A stretch of DNA of 64,000 nt from NCBI GenBank assembly GCA_033060915.1, contig CM065377.1:54575183-54639182 (forward strand), in the 5' to 3' direction. The DNA comes from Euryodendron excelsum. Taxonomy: Eukaryota; Streptophyta; Magnoliopsida; Ericales; Pentaphylacaceae. Made by a program: the position numbers and the translations under genes. The notes below the pieces were generated by a model that had not been told where the DNA came from, did not search any database, and saw only the letters and a program-made list of their open reading frames with translations. This document shows positions 12,301 through 25,525 of this stretch, piece by piece (positions within the stretch are counted from its first letter, which is position 1; each line of letters starts with the position of its first letter).

Positions 12301-13656
12301 AATGTCCTCCCAAATCTGATATTCAACAAGAAATAAACTTGTGATGTGAGAAGCATATTTAGATTTCAGTCAAATTGTTTTTATTTGTTTATAAGGCCAT
12401 TTTCCGTTTTTTTTTTTTTTCCTGGTTGAGTCAGTGAAGGAACTTGGCAAGATTCAAACCTAAGACAATCCCAAGCCCACACACCACCTCTTCACCATCT
12501 GAGCCATGGCCCAGCACCACTTGCAAATCTACTGAAAGGCGGTGGAACTGATAGACTTGTTGACCAATTTGAAAAACTCAACCCAATAAGGCTTAGAAAA
12601 TTTGAAATGCATGCACAAATTTAGAATAAAGCCCATCTGAATAAAATACCTTCTTTGCTTCTGCTTTTAGCAAGCTTTGTTTATCGAGGGCATAGAAGCC
12701 CTCCAATGTATTTGTGTTATAAAGAATGCCAGGGATGGAGCATCTGTTCCTATTGCCACAACTTCTTGTTGTTATTGACGATTGCTCACTTGGTTCAGGT
12801 GGCAAGGATTCAGCAAGAAGAGTTAAGTGATTTGATATTTGAGAATGTGAACAAGGAGCATAAAAACCTGCCACAAGATCATTACACGAAGTCACCCGTC
12901 AAAATCAAGTAATTAGTATTTTTTTGGGGTCAATGTAATTGTAAACAGAAAACTAAGCCAGCAATTACAGAATGCAAAGTAAAAACCAAAATCGCAAAGC
13001 ATTAATCCCCACTATTTGAGGTCAGCTAAGCGGATCAAAATTTCCACGAAGGTCTAAAATTAATTTATTACTGGCTCCCAGGCTAACATCGGCCCACTAT
13101 GACTCGATGTGAGATCCTGTGAGGCAAGTTTGCTGCAGATGAGGGCCTGCTGTGATCCTAGCCTCCTAAGTTACAACCACTTGGCAGCAGGGATAACTAC
13201 CCTATTGGTTATGCACTGTAAACTCACACAACCAAGAGTTATCCCATGCAAGAGCATCATATCTGAAGACTTTCACAATTACATTTTACTTGATCTTCCA
13301 AGAGTTTCCTAATATGGAGATTTCTGTTTCCAAAAAACTAAAAATGAGAAGGAAAAAAAAGGACCTCCAAGTCAACAATTACTAAAAAAATGCCATCCAT
13401 ACCATAATGGACGATTTTCAATAACCTTGATATAGGATGTGACTGCATTAATTTTATAATCTAATCATAATAGAAAAGTATAGAAAATTAAAATGAAATG
13501 AGAGAAATAAAGAAGCAAACCAGTAATGGGAATAGGGGATTCGTCAATTCCTAACTTGTTCAGTTTCAATGAAGATAATCTATGCCAGCAACCCTCATCT
13601 GCAGCACTCTGGAAGGGTGCAAATTGAAGAACAGATCCATTCTCATTTCCCGTCAT
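9308..13656 (-). pseudogene. ATG7: ATG7 (autophagy E1-like enzyme) unprocessed pseudogene
   Basis: ATG7 activates ATG8 and ATG12 for autophagosome formation. Fifteen coding exons align to the whole plant protein: 13656-13521, 12867-12650, 12315-12125, 12042-11988, 11884-11790, 11624-11435, 11322-11218, 11135-10991, 10907-10749, 10653-10466, 10299-10207, 10167-10099, 10012-9897, 9751-9592 and 9484-9308. They total about 2.1 kb, near the usual 700 codons. Diagnostic stretches are [47 protein letters not shown] and [14 protein letters not shown]; the catalytic Cys is kept at 9982-9980. Lesions: a 1-bp loss near 12216 (exon of 191 instead of 192 nt), TAG at 12012-12010, a 1-bp loss near 11287, the ATP-site glycine motif changed to GACTLG (Cys at 11026-11024), TAA at 10841-10839, a damaged donor near 10466, and tandem TAA-TGA at 9472-9467. 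Introns are retained, so it is not a retrocopy. Assembly error alone is unlikely given the substitutions. Confidence 0.93.
12407..12525 (-). repeat. tRNA-derived SINE-like insertion
   Basis: On the minus strand the segment has a Pol III A-box-like TGGCTCAGATGG, a B-box-like GGTTTGAATCTT about 40 nt later, and a terminal A-run (12420-12407). It lies inside the second coding intron of the ATG7 pseudogene, in the same orientation. No clear target duplication was found. Confidence 0.5.
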
Positions 13657-13732
13657 ACTTGCTGTTGGAGTTTTCCCTTCTTCACGTCTCAAGGAGATTT
13701 TCAATGAAGTTGTTATTGTTGCAGCTATTCGG

Positions 13733-14958
13733 CTGACAAACAAAGAGAGGAAACAAAGTTGGTGAAACTAAAATTAACAACAACTAAAGAATGTCGAAGT
13801 AGTTGTCCCCCAGATTAGTTAGTATCACAATCATTTTTACAGATAATTTTTGTAGCAGGAATATGTTCTCTCCTCTGATAAAGTCGTACCAAAGTCATCC
13901 AGAGAGGTAATTCTAGAACAAAAAACAAATTCAATATTTTGAAAATTTGCAAGTTTCCAAAGGTTATAATCACATCTCAGTCAGTCAATGTAAAACATTT
14001 AAGAGAAACCCAAAAATCACAATCTCCAATTGCCCTGTCAGCCTATCTATAGTTGGTCTCTAAGAAGTACGGACACTGACAGAAATCTCGAACACGATAT
14101 ATGTCAAAGATGTTGATACGAAAATTTAAAAAAAAATACAGGACACAATATGATGAGAACACGGCAACAAAATATATTTTTATAATTTTTATATGTCATA
14201 TATATATATATATATAGGCACTCCCCCTTCGGCCTGTGGATCTTGCCGGTGGAGTCTTTGCTCTCTTACGTGAGACAGCTTTCTGATGGGTCAAGGAAGC
14301 ACTTTCAGGTATTTGATTGGCAGGGTTTTCTGTTAACACTAGTTCATGTCTCACAAATTACCTTAATCCTGTAATAGACACCAATCGAATATCTATGTAT
14401 ATATATTGTACCAAAAAAGTGAAAAAGGATCCGTTATGATAATGAAAAAGATTTCTATATATACACCCGAATCGGTCAATAACATCATAATTTGATAAAT
14501 TGGCCCAGACTAGCTTACTAATGGGATGTCCTAATACGTTCCAAAATTTTGCTTTAGACAAATGATTCAATCAGAGGAAATAATTGAAACCATAGTATGG
14601 AACTGCTTAATAGCATTACCTATTAGAAATGAATTTTCTAGCATTTGACTTGGTACCATTGAAGGGTTTAGTTGTACACTTGAAAGATAGCTCAGAAAAA
14701 TACAAGATAACATCAATTAAATTAAAAAAACATATCATTCACAATTAGTGAATTGCATAAAGTAAACAAATACATCAACAATAAAAAAAATTATCCCATC
14801 ATAAGACTATAAGGTCATAAACTACCGAATATATTAAAATATCATTACACTTCAACAATTATCTATCATCATCTAACATAAAATTCATAAAAAAAACACA
14901 AAAAAAATTAACCACCGATATTAGTACTTCTTCTTCTTCTTTAATACAACAGACTAAG

Positions 14959-14993
<35 letters not shown>

Positions 14994-15556
14994 GATCAAT
15001 TTGGTTTAACAAAGATTTTTTTCCTTTTCTTTATTTTCATATTTTAAAATTTTTTTATTTACAAAATAAATCTCATTTTTTAGTTTTAAAATTTATAGTT
15101 AAATTCCCGTTATGTCTTTAAAAGTATTCAAAATAGGACATATGCGTTCAAGTCGTATATGTAGAGTATCTAATTTAAAATTAAATAAATAAAAAATTAA
15201 ATACGTAAAATAGAATATTCAATCCGTGCTCACAAGTGAGTCACACGTGTCGGCATCCAAAATAGTCACACAGTTTGCCTACCCAAGGTGGCAAATCCCA
15301 CGCTAGCTCCCGTATTAGCGATTTGGGTGTGAATTCTGGTCAAATCCCTGAATTGTAGTGGTCAAATTTAAGAACTGTATACGAATTGCCTTTTTAACCA
15401 CTTATTTATTGCCATGTCGGCTGCAATAATCCCAGATAAAATTTCAAACCAATGATCGCAGATAAAATTTCAATAAAACATAATAAACTAAAAAAAAAAA
15501 GACAAAACAAAACAAAAGAGGTCAAATTACAATAAATAAATATTAAAACAACTCAC
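13733..15556. other. Predicted ATG7 leader intron; no gene seen
   Basis: AT-rich DNA with an (AT)n at 14199-14215 and a (TC)n at about 14963-14991. The open frame at 14358-14570 (-) has no recognisable family feature. Confidence 0.4.
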
Positions 15557-15690
15557 CTTAAGTTCTTCGATCTGTAGAGCTATCCCAGTAGAGAGAGAGA
15601 GAATTTTGTGCGTAGTCCATACTGATGGTTTTGGGGAAAAAAAGAAAATCAGTGGGAGATCGTGTCCGGCGGAGAACCACGACAGCTGCT
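15557..15690 (-). promoter_or_regulatory. ATG7 pseudogene 5' leader exon and promoter edge
   Basis: A minus-strand exon-like segment ends AACTTAAG at 15557 followed by a consensus donor GTGAGT. The matching acceptor is TTTGTCAG at 13733, 76 nt before the ATG7 start codon, giving a leader intron of about 1.8 kb (15556-13733). A TATA-like TTATTATAT lies at about 15722-15714. The leader contains a 20-codon upstream ORF, ATG at 15620-15618 to TAA at 15560-15558, ending at the exon border. Exon limits are inferred. Confidence 0.5.
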
Positions 15691-16657
15691 CCCCTCTACG
15701 TACGTGTCAAGTGATATAATAACTCGCTTTCAAAAGCAGGTCTATCAGCAAAACTTTTTTTTATTAAAAAAAAATTAGAGAAAAAAATAGTAGAAGCCTA
15801 ACAAATATGTGGCTGTGCTAAGAGGAGTCGCGATTGTTCAACTATCTGTCACTTCAATTGAGTTTCCCTAAAATAAAGAAATCCTAGCCTTGGAGGTTAG
15901 GAATTTTTTTATTTGTTCTATAACCCGCAAACACCCCCCCCTTTTTGTGATAATAAATCGGATTCAAACAATTGCATCTGTTCCACATTAGCTCTTACCT
16001 TCCGTTTTTATTCTCTCTTTAGATCTCAAAACTCGAGAGATTAAGGGAGTTAGGGCTATTTTTGTGAGTTGGTAATAAAAATAAATATAAATTGAGATAA
16101 ATTAAAAGAATATTGTCCGATATGTCTACAAATACATCTTTAAATCTCATCATCTATTCAAAAAAAAAAGCAAACGTAATTTCCCTCTTTCTTTTTTTCC
16201 TTCGAAGATCAAGAATGTGATTGCAAGGAAAACATGTTTACAATGCTTGGAGATTGAAGAGGGTACTGTACATCCTAAAAATTGATTCTAAGTTTTGATA
16301 AATAAAAAAAAACGGATGTAGGGTAATCGAATGCTAGCTATGAACATTCCTCTGCCCTATGCTTCTGTGTTTATGTTAAATCCTTTTCTGGGAATGGATT
16401 CAACTTTAGAAGATACTGAAAAAAAAAAAACAAAGAAAAAGGAAATTCATTCTATTGAGATAGGTAACATAGTCCCAAAGTTGATACATTCATGTTCCCA
16501 GTACAGACATACAATCCATGATCATCCAAAAGTTTGACACATTCATGTTCCAAGAAAATATATAGGATCATTATATTTATATACAATATATAACACCGCC
16601 CCTGCATGTTATGAAGTACATGTACATTACTACCACCCCTTCTCATAATCTCTACTC
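15691..16657. other. No gene seen; between ATG7 promoter and bHLH 3' end
   Basis: AT-rich. The portion near 16450-16657 is likely the 3' UTR and flank of the bHLH gene, which ends at 16658. No other coding signal. Confidence 0.5.
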
Positions 16658-18544
16658 TCATGAAGATGAGCTCGAAGAATCGAGAAAAGAGAACCTTCGC
16701 CTCTTGTTCGGAAGCGTTGTTCCACGCGAGAACTCTGCTGAGGCAGAAACCTTATCCATGATACTGCTCAAAGCCTGATGAATAGCATTCACAAGGCGTT
16801 CACATGGCTCGGTATTGTCAGCATTCATGTCATCCCTGCTGGTGAGCACAAAAACATTCTTCACTCGGCTTCCCAATGTTGAGATTTCTGCCTCCACCAT
16901 ATTCAGATGAAGGGCATCAAGAGCTTGTCTCAGTTCAGACAGAAGCTCTGGCCTGTAATCGCAACAGAGAGATGCCTTGAATGAAAAGGCTCCATCTCCC
17001 TCGTTATGTGATTCAACTCTTACTTCATCAGCATCCATTGGAATAAGTAAACCTTTACTGGTTTCTGTTGCGGTCTTCTTCAATTGTTTAATTTGGCTGA
17101 CAACTTCAGCAAGCAATGCCGCTTTCTCCATCTATGAACAACAAAGTAAGCCCAAATCATGTCAGGGAAATTACTATGAGAACCAATCCTTTTTTATTCA
17201 CGAGTGAAGTGATATGCACAAATGCATGCATCCACATATGGACACATTTGTGCATGCATACAATGAGAGCAATCAGGTACAATATCACAATCCACCTACA
17301 GGGAACAATAAAACCTGAAAAAGAATAAAAGAAAATAAAAAAAAAGCAAAACAGCACGATGACAAGGAAAATAAATTGTGGAATTTTTTTTCAGCACCAT
17401 TCTCTCTCTCTCTCTCTGATTTAGCTGAACAGAAATTTTTTTTTTGTACAGCCACAGAAAAATAAAACCTAAATAAATAAATAAAAAAACCAAAACAGAA
17501 GATGACAAGGAAAATAAATCCTGGAAAATTTGAGCCAGTAAATTTCGAAAACCATTCTCTCTACTTCCCCATGATTTAGCTGAACAGAAAGATTTTTCAA
17601 TTTTATAAATTTGTTTTTCATGATAACAGTAATGGTAGGATCCTACTTTTCAACGAAATGGTTGAGAAGCTATTGCAATCAAATAGAAATAGAAAAAAAT
17701 ATAGAAATCAATCGTCAGAAAGTGCAAACTAAATTTAATTCATTTGTCCTTCACTTTCAGTTACAATGGAACTTCCACAGTAGTTCACTTGAACAGCAGA
17801 CTGAATAGGATATATTTTTGAATCCACATGTTGCAACGTTCACAGTGCATATACAAACAGCATGGAATTTTAATATTTTCCTTTATTTGGGAGTAAATTT
17901 TAATGTTAATCAGAGTTAGTTTTATTTACTTATAAAGCCAAAAGCTACATCATATGCATGTCTTCCATCAACAATGCTGCCTACAAAATAGCTATGGATA
18001 AAAGTTTCAAAAAGTAAACGGCTAAAATAGCAATTTCTTCCATATTGATCAGCTTTCCATGTTAACTCCTAGAAATGGCTCGGTCCACTCAACTCCAGAG
18101 TGACAAAATCGAACAAAGTGAATAACTCGGCTGAGCCCTTCACTTTGGTCAACTTTTGCAAGCTTTGAAGGTGACTTGAAAGCTAGTTCATTAGTATAAA
18201 AAGGACAGTTCAGAAAATTTAATGGCAATGCTTCTCCCGAATGTCTGTTTATTGCTTACGTTCCTATCAACATGAAATAGGAAAATTACAAGTAAACAGC
18301 ACAAAAGATGACAAGGTCCATATTGCACCAGCTGGCATACTTGCCCACTTCCGATAACATTTTTTATACATAGCCAGCCGCCTAAGTACTGTTACTTTTG
18401 ACATTGTGAGAATTTCTTATTTGTATTAGTTGGCAAGTCGCCCTCATGGGTGTACTTCTTGTTAAACAGCCCTTTTTTTTTGTGGCTGCATGTCACTCAA
18501 CATTTTAATAAAGTGAGATGAAAAGAGTTTTGCTTGGTTGATAA

Positions 18545-18580
<36 letters not shown>

Positions 18581-20220
18581 AAAGGAGTTGCAAAAAGCGA
18601 AGACATTGACCGAATTTCCTCAATATTTGAAAACAAGGTCTTCAACTATACCTAAAAGTTTCTCAATATTTGAAAACAAGGTCTTCAACTATAGCTAAAC
18701 TTAAAGGATGTATATTTTCTAATTATGAACAATTGTTTAGAAAATGCAGACTTAAATCCTCATTCGGTTAGTAAGTTAACATCGCCGATTTCATACCAAA
18801 ATTTATGGTTCATTTTAAGTACTTGTAATTAGTCCTAATAATAATAATAATAATAATAATAAACCCATCATTACTAACTTCTAAAAGATTTTCATTCAGT
18901 TATCCTAGTTGGGATTCCTGAAATGCCCTATATTATGAGTAAATCCCATCCAGTTGGCCACAATTTCCTAGTCATCAAAATCTAAAAACTAACATTTATA
19001 AGGAAGATACTCATATCTCCCTAAGTAGAATTTATCGATTGCCAAATCTCGAGTGATGTCAATTCTCACGGTTGTCCCAGCGTTATGCTATGATTACAAC
19101 AAATAAACAAAAAAAAGGCTCATGTTTTACATTTAAAGGTGAAAATAGAGACAAGATGAGAAAGTATACTCCACATCTCATAATAAATGAATAAAAATTA
19201 GAACCACAAGTATTTAATTAAAAATATATATATATATATATATATATTAATTAAGCTGATCAGAGTATCTCAATCATGTTAAGCTTTGAGTAGGAATAGT
19301 GGTATAAGGATCTTCAACATAGCAGCCACCATATCAATTTTATTTTTAAAGCAAGGAATGTCAAGTTGGGTTCTCAAAATCACTTCAATCATTCATGACA
19401 ACTTGAAGAATGTGATCAATGCCAAAACAAAATCAAAAGGAAAAACTTCCGTAGCAATGACTGTCTCAGAATCTATTCAATGGGTTGAAAATAACTCGGT
19501 GAATAAATCAAGAAAAGACCGAATCAAATACTAAACGATTTATATCCTGTCTTGCCATTAGTCACACTATCCAAGTAACTACATGGATCAAAATAGAGGT
19601 AAAACAAGATAATTGCAAGCACGAAGAAACTATCTGTATATCCTAGACTGTTTCTAAAAGCACAATCACATGAAGTAAATAATATGTAAACAATTAACCA
19701 AAGTAAGCATTCTGTTCTCTAATATTGCCTGATCAATGAACATGAAGTTCTAAGTGAATATCCAATTGCTATGAATAGATACAAATCCAAAAGCTATATT
19801 ACATACGAACTATACCAACAGTAACAATCAGCAAGAATAACTACTATTGATCATAGCCTACATGGAAAAATAAATTACCTTTTCAGTGCAAGGCACAAGG
19901 CCACGAAGCGTATTGAGATGAGCATTGATCCTCTCTCTCCTTCTCCTCTCAGCCTCGCTATGGCTCTTCAACGCCGCCATAACTTTCTCCTCTGACAACG
20001 CACTTTTCTTCCCAACTCTCACAGGAGCCTTCACAAGCTCACCCCTCTCACTATCCAACACCAAAGACTGCGAAACCGATATCGACCCACCTTTCCAATT
20101 GCCACTAGACCCACCTAAATTCTCCGACAATGGATCAAACAGCCCCGAACAATTGGATCCAAAGTTTGAAATGTTTGAATTCCATGAATACGAAGTCATA
20201 CTCCAATTTTCACAATACAT
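16658..20220 (-). CDS. bHLH transcription factor (TMO5/bHLH51-like group)
   Basis: Two exons, 20220-19879 and 17131-16658, join in phase 0 across a 2747-bp intron (AAG|GTAATT ... CATAG|ATGGAG) and give 271 residues. The bHLH runs from about residue 87 to 136. The basic region SHSEAERRRRERIN has the His-Glu-Arg residues that read E/G-box DNA; helix 2 starts EKAALLAEVVSQIKQLKK. After it comes an ACT-like dimerisation segment (about 148-215) beginning DADEVRVE. The tail has KRRRF and ends in seven serines. The intron sits inside the bHLH, a usual site in this group. I chose ATG 20220; a second in-frame ATG lies at 20199. Members act in the nucleus, some with LHW-type partners in vascular patterning. 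The exact orthologue is uncertain, with AtbHLH51-like most likely. No defect is seen. Confidence 0.9.
17347..17600. repeat. Diverged direct duplication inside the bHLH intron
   Basis: GATGACAAGGAAAATAAAT, then CCATTCTCTCT, then ATTTAGCTGAACAGAAA recur in the same order at about 17357-17432 and 17501-17590. Confidence 0.6.
18544..18700. repeat. (TC)n microsatellite and two-copy tandem repeat in the bHLH intron
   Basis: A (TC)n tract covers about 18549-18578. The block CTCAATATTTGAAAACAAGG plus TCTTCAACTATA occurs twice (about 18619-18650 and 18662-18693), differing at the base after ACTATA. Confidence 0.7.
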
Positions 20221-20800
20221 ACGCGTATATACTTTTATATATATATATATATATATATTTCTATGTTCGTATCTATACTTAAGGGCCGCCGGCACCAGGT
20301 GGGCGAGTGGTGGGTGCGAACCAGAAAGAAAGCATTCGAAAGCGGAACTTCAGCAAAGCAGCAGTGGGTAGTGTTATTGTGGTGGTGGTCATACCTTCCA
20401 TCACGCGAAAGAGGACAAGTGGGTTGGTTTGGGGACAAGATTAATTAGAGAACATCCACATTTTCTTCTTTATGGTCTTGAATTCGAGCATTTCGATGCC
20501 GGAAAGCGATAAACCCACTAGAGTGGAGGTTTGAATATGTGAGACCCAGTTGAGGAAATCGATGAATATACAAATGAATCGAATCAGAACCCTAGAACAT
20601 ATGAATATACGTGCTTATATATGTATGTGTACATGTATATGTATATGTATATGTGTATGCATGTGTGCACAGACGAGGGGTTTGCAGGGACTTCTTGAAA
20701 ACAACTGTTAGAGAGACGAGAGAGAGAGCTCAAACGGGCACTATGCTAATATTGCTGTCGGATCATGCAACTTTCCTCCTACTTATATACTAGTTTTGGA
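20221..20800 (-). promoter_or_regulatory. bHLH gene promoter and long 5' leader
   Basis: A TATA box (TATATAA, 20789-20783 on the minus strand) would put transcription start near 20755 and give a leader of about 530 nt. The leader contains a GA tract (about 20705-20730), a TATG/TATATG microsatellite (20620-20660) and an (AT)n tract at 20238-20258. The start site is inferred. Confidence 0.45.
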
Positions 20801-23800
20801 TTAATGGGACAAGAGTGAAAATACTATACTATCCCTGATTGGGGTATTTATTTTTTTTGGGTGGTTTGATTGGAGTATCTTCTGCTTCAAAATAATCGAA
20901 AGTTATTATTGATTAATCATTTTAATCATGCTTAAGGCTAATAGTTAGGGACCACTGTTCTTGATTAGGTTTCATTTGTGCAATTAAGATATGAGATGAC
21001 ATGGATGTTGTCTCATATTAAACTACTTACATGCACCATGTTTGTTTTGCAAGATATGACACTGGATTATGAAATCTTGAGGTAATTCATTTTGAGTTTA
21101 GTTTAAATGCACTCATGTTGTAGAGTTTAAGTATAACTTTAAAAAGTAAGATTTATAAACACATGTTGTATTCTGGTACCAACTTGTGTAAAAAAAAATT
21201 TATACTGTCAGTACATCAAAATCAAAGTCATTAATCTTAGGATCACAAATTTCTTGAGGGGTAATTCAATCCATAATTCCCAAATTATGTATCCCACCTT
21301 TTTTGAACTATAAAAGATCTTTTCTAAGTTATTTACCCTAACCTCTCTTTTACAGCTAAATTCGGAGTAAGGTTGAACACTAAATTAGTAGTTCAATCCT
21401 GAAGCTTCATCTCACGAAATAAACATTCGCGTATGTCATCGTCTAGAACTCAATGAGACAAACCTACATATCTTAAGGTAATGCCATGCAAACACAATTT
21501 ATATATGCCATGTTATATTCATTCATTGAAAAGCAAATAAAAACCAACACTATACTTTATAATTGAAAAAAATGCCCCATGACACATCATTCTGTATGTT
21601 GTATATTTAGCATTTTTCTACATCTTATTAGGTCATGAATTTGTCTTGGGCAAAGTCAAAACAAAATTTTATCATTTTAAGAAAGCTATATCAAGATATT
21701 AGGTGTGTAGCTGTCCTGATTAGGTTAGATTTGTGCAATTAAGTTATGAGATGACATATATGTTGTCCCCTATAATGAAGTTTTTAGATAATCACTTTAG
21801 TTATCATATAGAAATCAATTATGGGAACATTCTTAGTTTTTCTATGACTGTCCGAAGGAGAAAATGAAAGAATGAAAGAAAGAAAATTAGTGAATAAATC
21901 TTCAATGTGTTCTCAAGGATAAATTATTCAGAATGACCGTCACATTACATCATCATTCTTATATGGTGTGACGGTTTATTCATGTCATACTGTGTAGAGA
22001 GAGACAATATTTTTTCATAAATTATAAACATTATCCTAGATGTATGGTGGGTTTTCAAAATTAAAATTTTCGCCATGTAAAAACTTTTACACATGTTACA
22101 ATTTAAATAAAATATTACATTATAAGCATGATGACATGGCGTAACAGTCACCCTAGATAATTACTCATTCTCAAGGTCAAATTGTATTGATTCTACCTCA
22201 TTTGGATATCTCAACCTAACAAAACCTGATTTGAAAATCTGAACTCCTTAATTTTGCACTCTTTTAGGAATGAATTTGTGTTTGAATTTGATAATGTCTT
22301 CTTAAGTAAGGCCAAAAGACAAAAATAGTTAGTTTTTTTTAACAAGATGTTTAAGCCTCCGACCGACTACTTTTTCAAGCTTATACAGAACCCTCGTCCA
22401 TACAAACTATTTAAATTTCATACATTATATAAATAATAACTAGTCACTAAATGCGTGCAGAAAAAACAAATTTGATATCTCATGTTTAACATAGAAGCTA
22501 ACCGGCCACTAAGCCACACTATTATTATAGTGGTTAGTTGAATAACCACCTCAGCTTTTCAACTGCTCTCCATTGACATGAAGATTCTAACTGCAACTAG
22601 ACAACCAGAGGAAAAACAAAGACTTTGCTTGCACACATGCGCAATCATTTGCTGGTAGACTTGCTTTTGAGGGGGCTTGGAGGCTTTGCTTTGACATCAT
22701 TTATGAGGTTATTGCTTTGCACAAGAGCAGTTTGTATATGAAAGAAAATAGGACTTCTATATATGAGTTCCAGATTCAACTTATTGAAGATGAGATTAGA
22801 TTAATTTCAAAAGGAGAGGCTCTGTCTAGGTTGGTCCATACATCAACTACCCCTTAACCAAAAGTCAAATCTTTCTTTCTCAATTTTTTTTTGGAAAAGA
22901 AAGTCAAATGTTTTTCTTTTTTCAGTACCATCATCCAAAAAAAAAAATTGTTTCTAAAACTTTCATACAGAATAATGTGATTGCCTATGATCCTTTGGAG
23001 TTTTCTATATAAAATTCTAAAAGAACAGAAATTTTTCCTTTTTCTTTCCATTTGGGTTAGTATGTGGATTAAAAACACATTTGGATACAATAAAGGAAAT
23101 TGTAAATTCAAATAAAAAGAGAACTCGTTAAGAGTTTTTATTTTTTATTTTTTATGAACTTTTAAATTCAATAATTCAAGTGTCGTAAGCTTAGAAGACA
23201 AAAAGAAGCAAAACAAAGAAAAATGTGTACACATGCAATGTTTATATGTAAGGCTGCTCACCTACTATCTTTCTTAGTCTCTACTATAACGTAGGAGTTT
23301 TGTGCACTAAATACGATCTTTTTTCTTTGTTGTTTTATTAGTGATAAAGTTGCTATAAATCATCCCCCAAGTCACTGCTGCACTAAAACTTCAATTTCCA
23401 TCACCTTGAATAAGACCGTCCAACCTTGCAAAAAGAGGGTGTTATATATATATTTTAATACAAGAATTTAAACACATTCTCAATTTTCAATATTATATGT
23501 TGTTTTTTCCTTTTTATTCCTTTAATAATAGGAGCAATGGGGGTTAGAACGGTTAACCAACTCCCATTTCTTTCTTATAATATAAATTATAAAATTATTT
23601 TCACAACTTTATATATCATTTTATATTGAAATTAATTATAAATGCATTATTGTAGAAATTCTCAGGGATAGCTACTAACAAAATCCATATTATGTTAGTT
23701 CTTTTTCTTTTATCTTCTTCCTGTTAAGGTTTTTTTATTGTTTAAACTTACTCAGAATCTTGACTAATATTTTCATATTGCTATGATCTTGACCATTTGC

Positions 23801-25525
23801 TAAAAATAATAAGAAAGTTAAACTCATTTTGTCAACTTTGTAAGTGTGATCACAGACGCGGTCCATGGCACGCTCTCTTAATTTTGGGTATCGAAAAGAA
23901 AAATCAAAGGTGTTAGTATTAAGAAAAAACAAGCTACCGTGGAATGTAATATGGCTAATGATTTTTTTTTTTTCCGTAACATTTGGAACCCGATTTCTTT
24001 CTCGATGACGCTTTATTAAGTGTTTTTTTTGTTTTTGTTTTTGCAGGTCTGAATTTCCCCCATCAATGAAAACAATGCAAAAGACTAGAACTTTTATTCT
24101 GCAAAACTCTTGTTAGTAGAAATATAAACTTAGTCTGGTCTAGCGATTCCAATATGCATGCATGGATATCAAAATTTAAAGCCTTGCTATATTATTCTAG
24201 CCAAAACCATGATGAATTGAAAGTTTTCATGCCAAATTACCATCTTGTTTTGGCAGAAGGATGGTAACCAGCTATACATTGAAGTCGAATCAAGCTGAAG
24301 ATTTTAGACATAAATATATATATATGGCATAATATAATTCTCTTAGACTAGTAATCAACTGAGAATCAAGAATATACGTGTATATATATATATATATATG
24401 TGGCACAACCCAATTGCAGTATAACAAAAAAAAAAATAGCTGTCGTGATTGGTTATAATGGTTGTGTTTGCACATTTGTTAACAAGAGAAGGATGGCCTC
24501 CCGGCCTTCGCAGTTGGTGAGACTGATCAAACACGGACATGGGAACTTGGCGTGCTGTGAGTGCGTTTGAGAAAAGTAAAATGTGAGAGAAAAGATAACA
24601 TCTCATCTTTTTTTTATTATTAAATTATTGATTCAAACATAGCGTGAAGGTTTGGTTATAGTTTAGGTTTCTCTTTTTTATTTTAGTATTTTGAAATATG
24701 TCAAAACTGCATTTGACAAATTAGTTTTGAAAATTGTTTTAGCATGCATTTGATAAATTGGTATCGAAAATTAATTTTAGAAATTCTTGAAAAATACACT
24801 CCAGTTTGGGAAACAAAAAATGCGTATTTTTTATGTTTCTGAAACTGTTTTCATATAAAAATAAAATGATATGAAAATGATAGTATTATTGGTAGTCCTT
24901 TTTTTTTTTTTTAATTTCTCTCTCTGAACACAAACCGAAAACAAAAATAGAAACAAAACCGTAACAAAACAAGGCGTCATACAAAAAGATTGCAATTGAT
25001 AATGCTACACAATTATAAAATTCGTACAACAAAGTTCAACCCGACAACTTGCAAGTTCGATCAATAGCAAGTTGGTTTGGTCTGGAAATGGATCAATGTT
25101 CCTAATTCGATGAGAGATACTCCAAATGTCTTGCTTTCATATACTGTCATGGATATAGCAAACTCTAGGGGGAAATTTCCTTACAAGGTTGCTGATGACT
25201 AAGCCGTAACATAGCATTGTTTGGCTCTACCATTATTTTGTCAAGGCCAGGTCCACAGGACACGACATTACCTATTTTGGGCTCTAATCTATGCATATTT
25301 AAAACGCATTGAGCTTTGTAAAATTCATACCTACGTATGTGACACATCAATCCTACCAATCTCATTTGTCCTCTCACGCAAACCAAATGCTGTTCACTTA
25401 TTTTTTTTCCCTTTTTCCTTTTTCCTTTTCAAGTTATCCAAGGAGAAAAGGAATTAAAGACAAAAACAAATAAAAGAAAACCATTTTCCTACCTCCATCT
25501 ACTACAGAGGGGTTGTTAGGCTTAA
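20801..25525. other. No gene seen; 4.7 kb intergenic
   Basis: AT-rich sequence with microsatellites (for example 23444-23455 and 24381-24400) and poly(T) runs. A short ATG frame at 24493 (MASRPSQLVRLIKHG..., about 25 codons) reaches a stop at once and has no support. Nothing else looks coding. Confidence 0.5.

Noticed and set aside
12655..12912. Plus-strand frame across an ATG7 exon
   Set aside because: Antisense shadow of the ATG7 exon at 12650-12867.
19286..19534. Plus-strand frame in the bHLH intron
   Set aside because: No recognisable motif, no ATG context or splice support; probably chance.
19925..20371. Plus-strand frame of 148 codons over the bHLH first exon
   Set aside because: Antisense shadow of the real bHLH exon on the minus strand, ending in (AT)n-encoded Ile/Tyr.
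24493..24570. Short ATG frame starting MASRPSQLVRLIKHG
   Set aside because: About 25 codons, no splice continuation, no family recognised.
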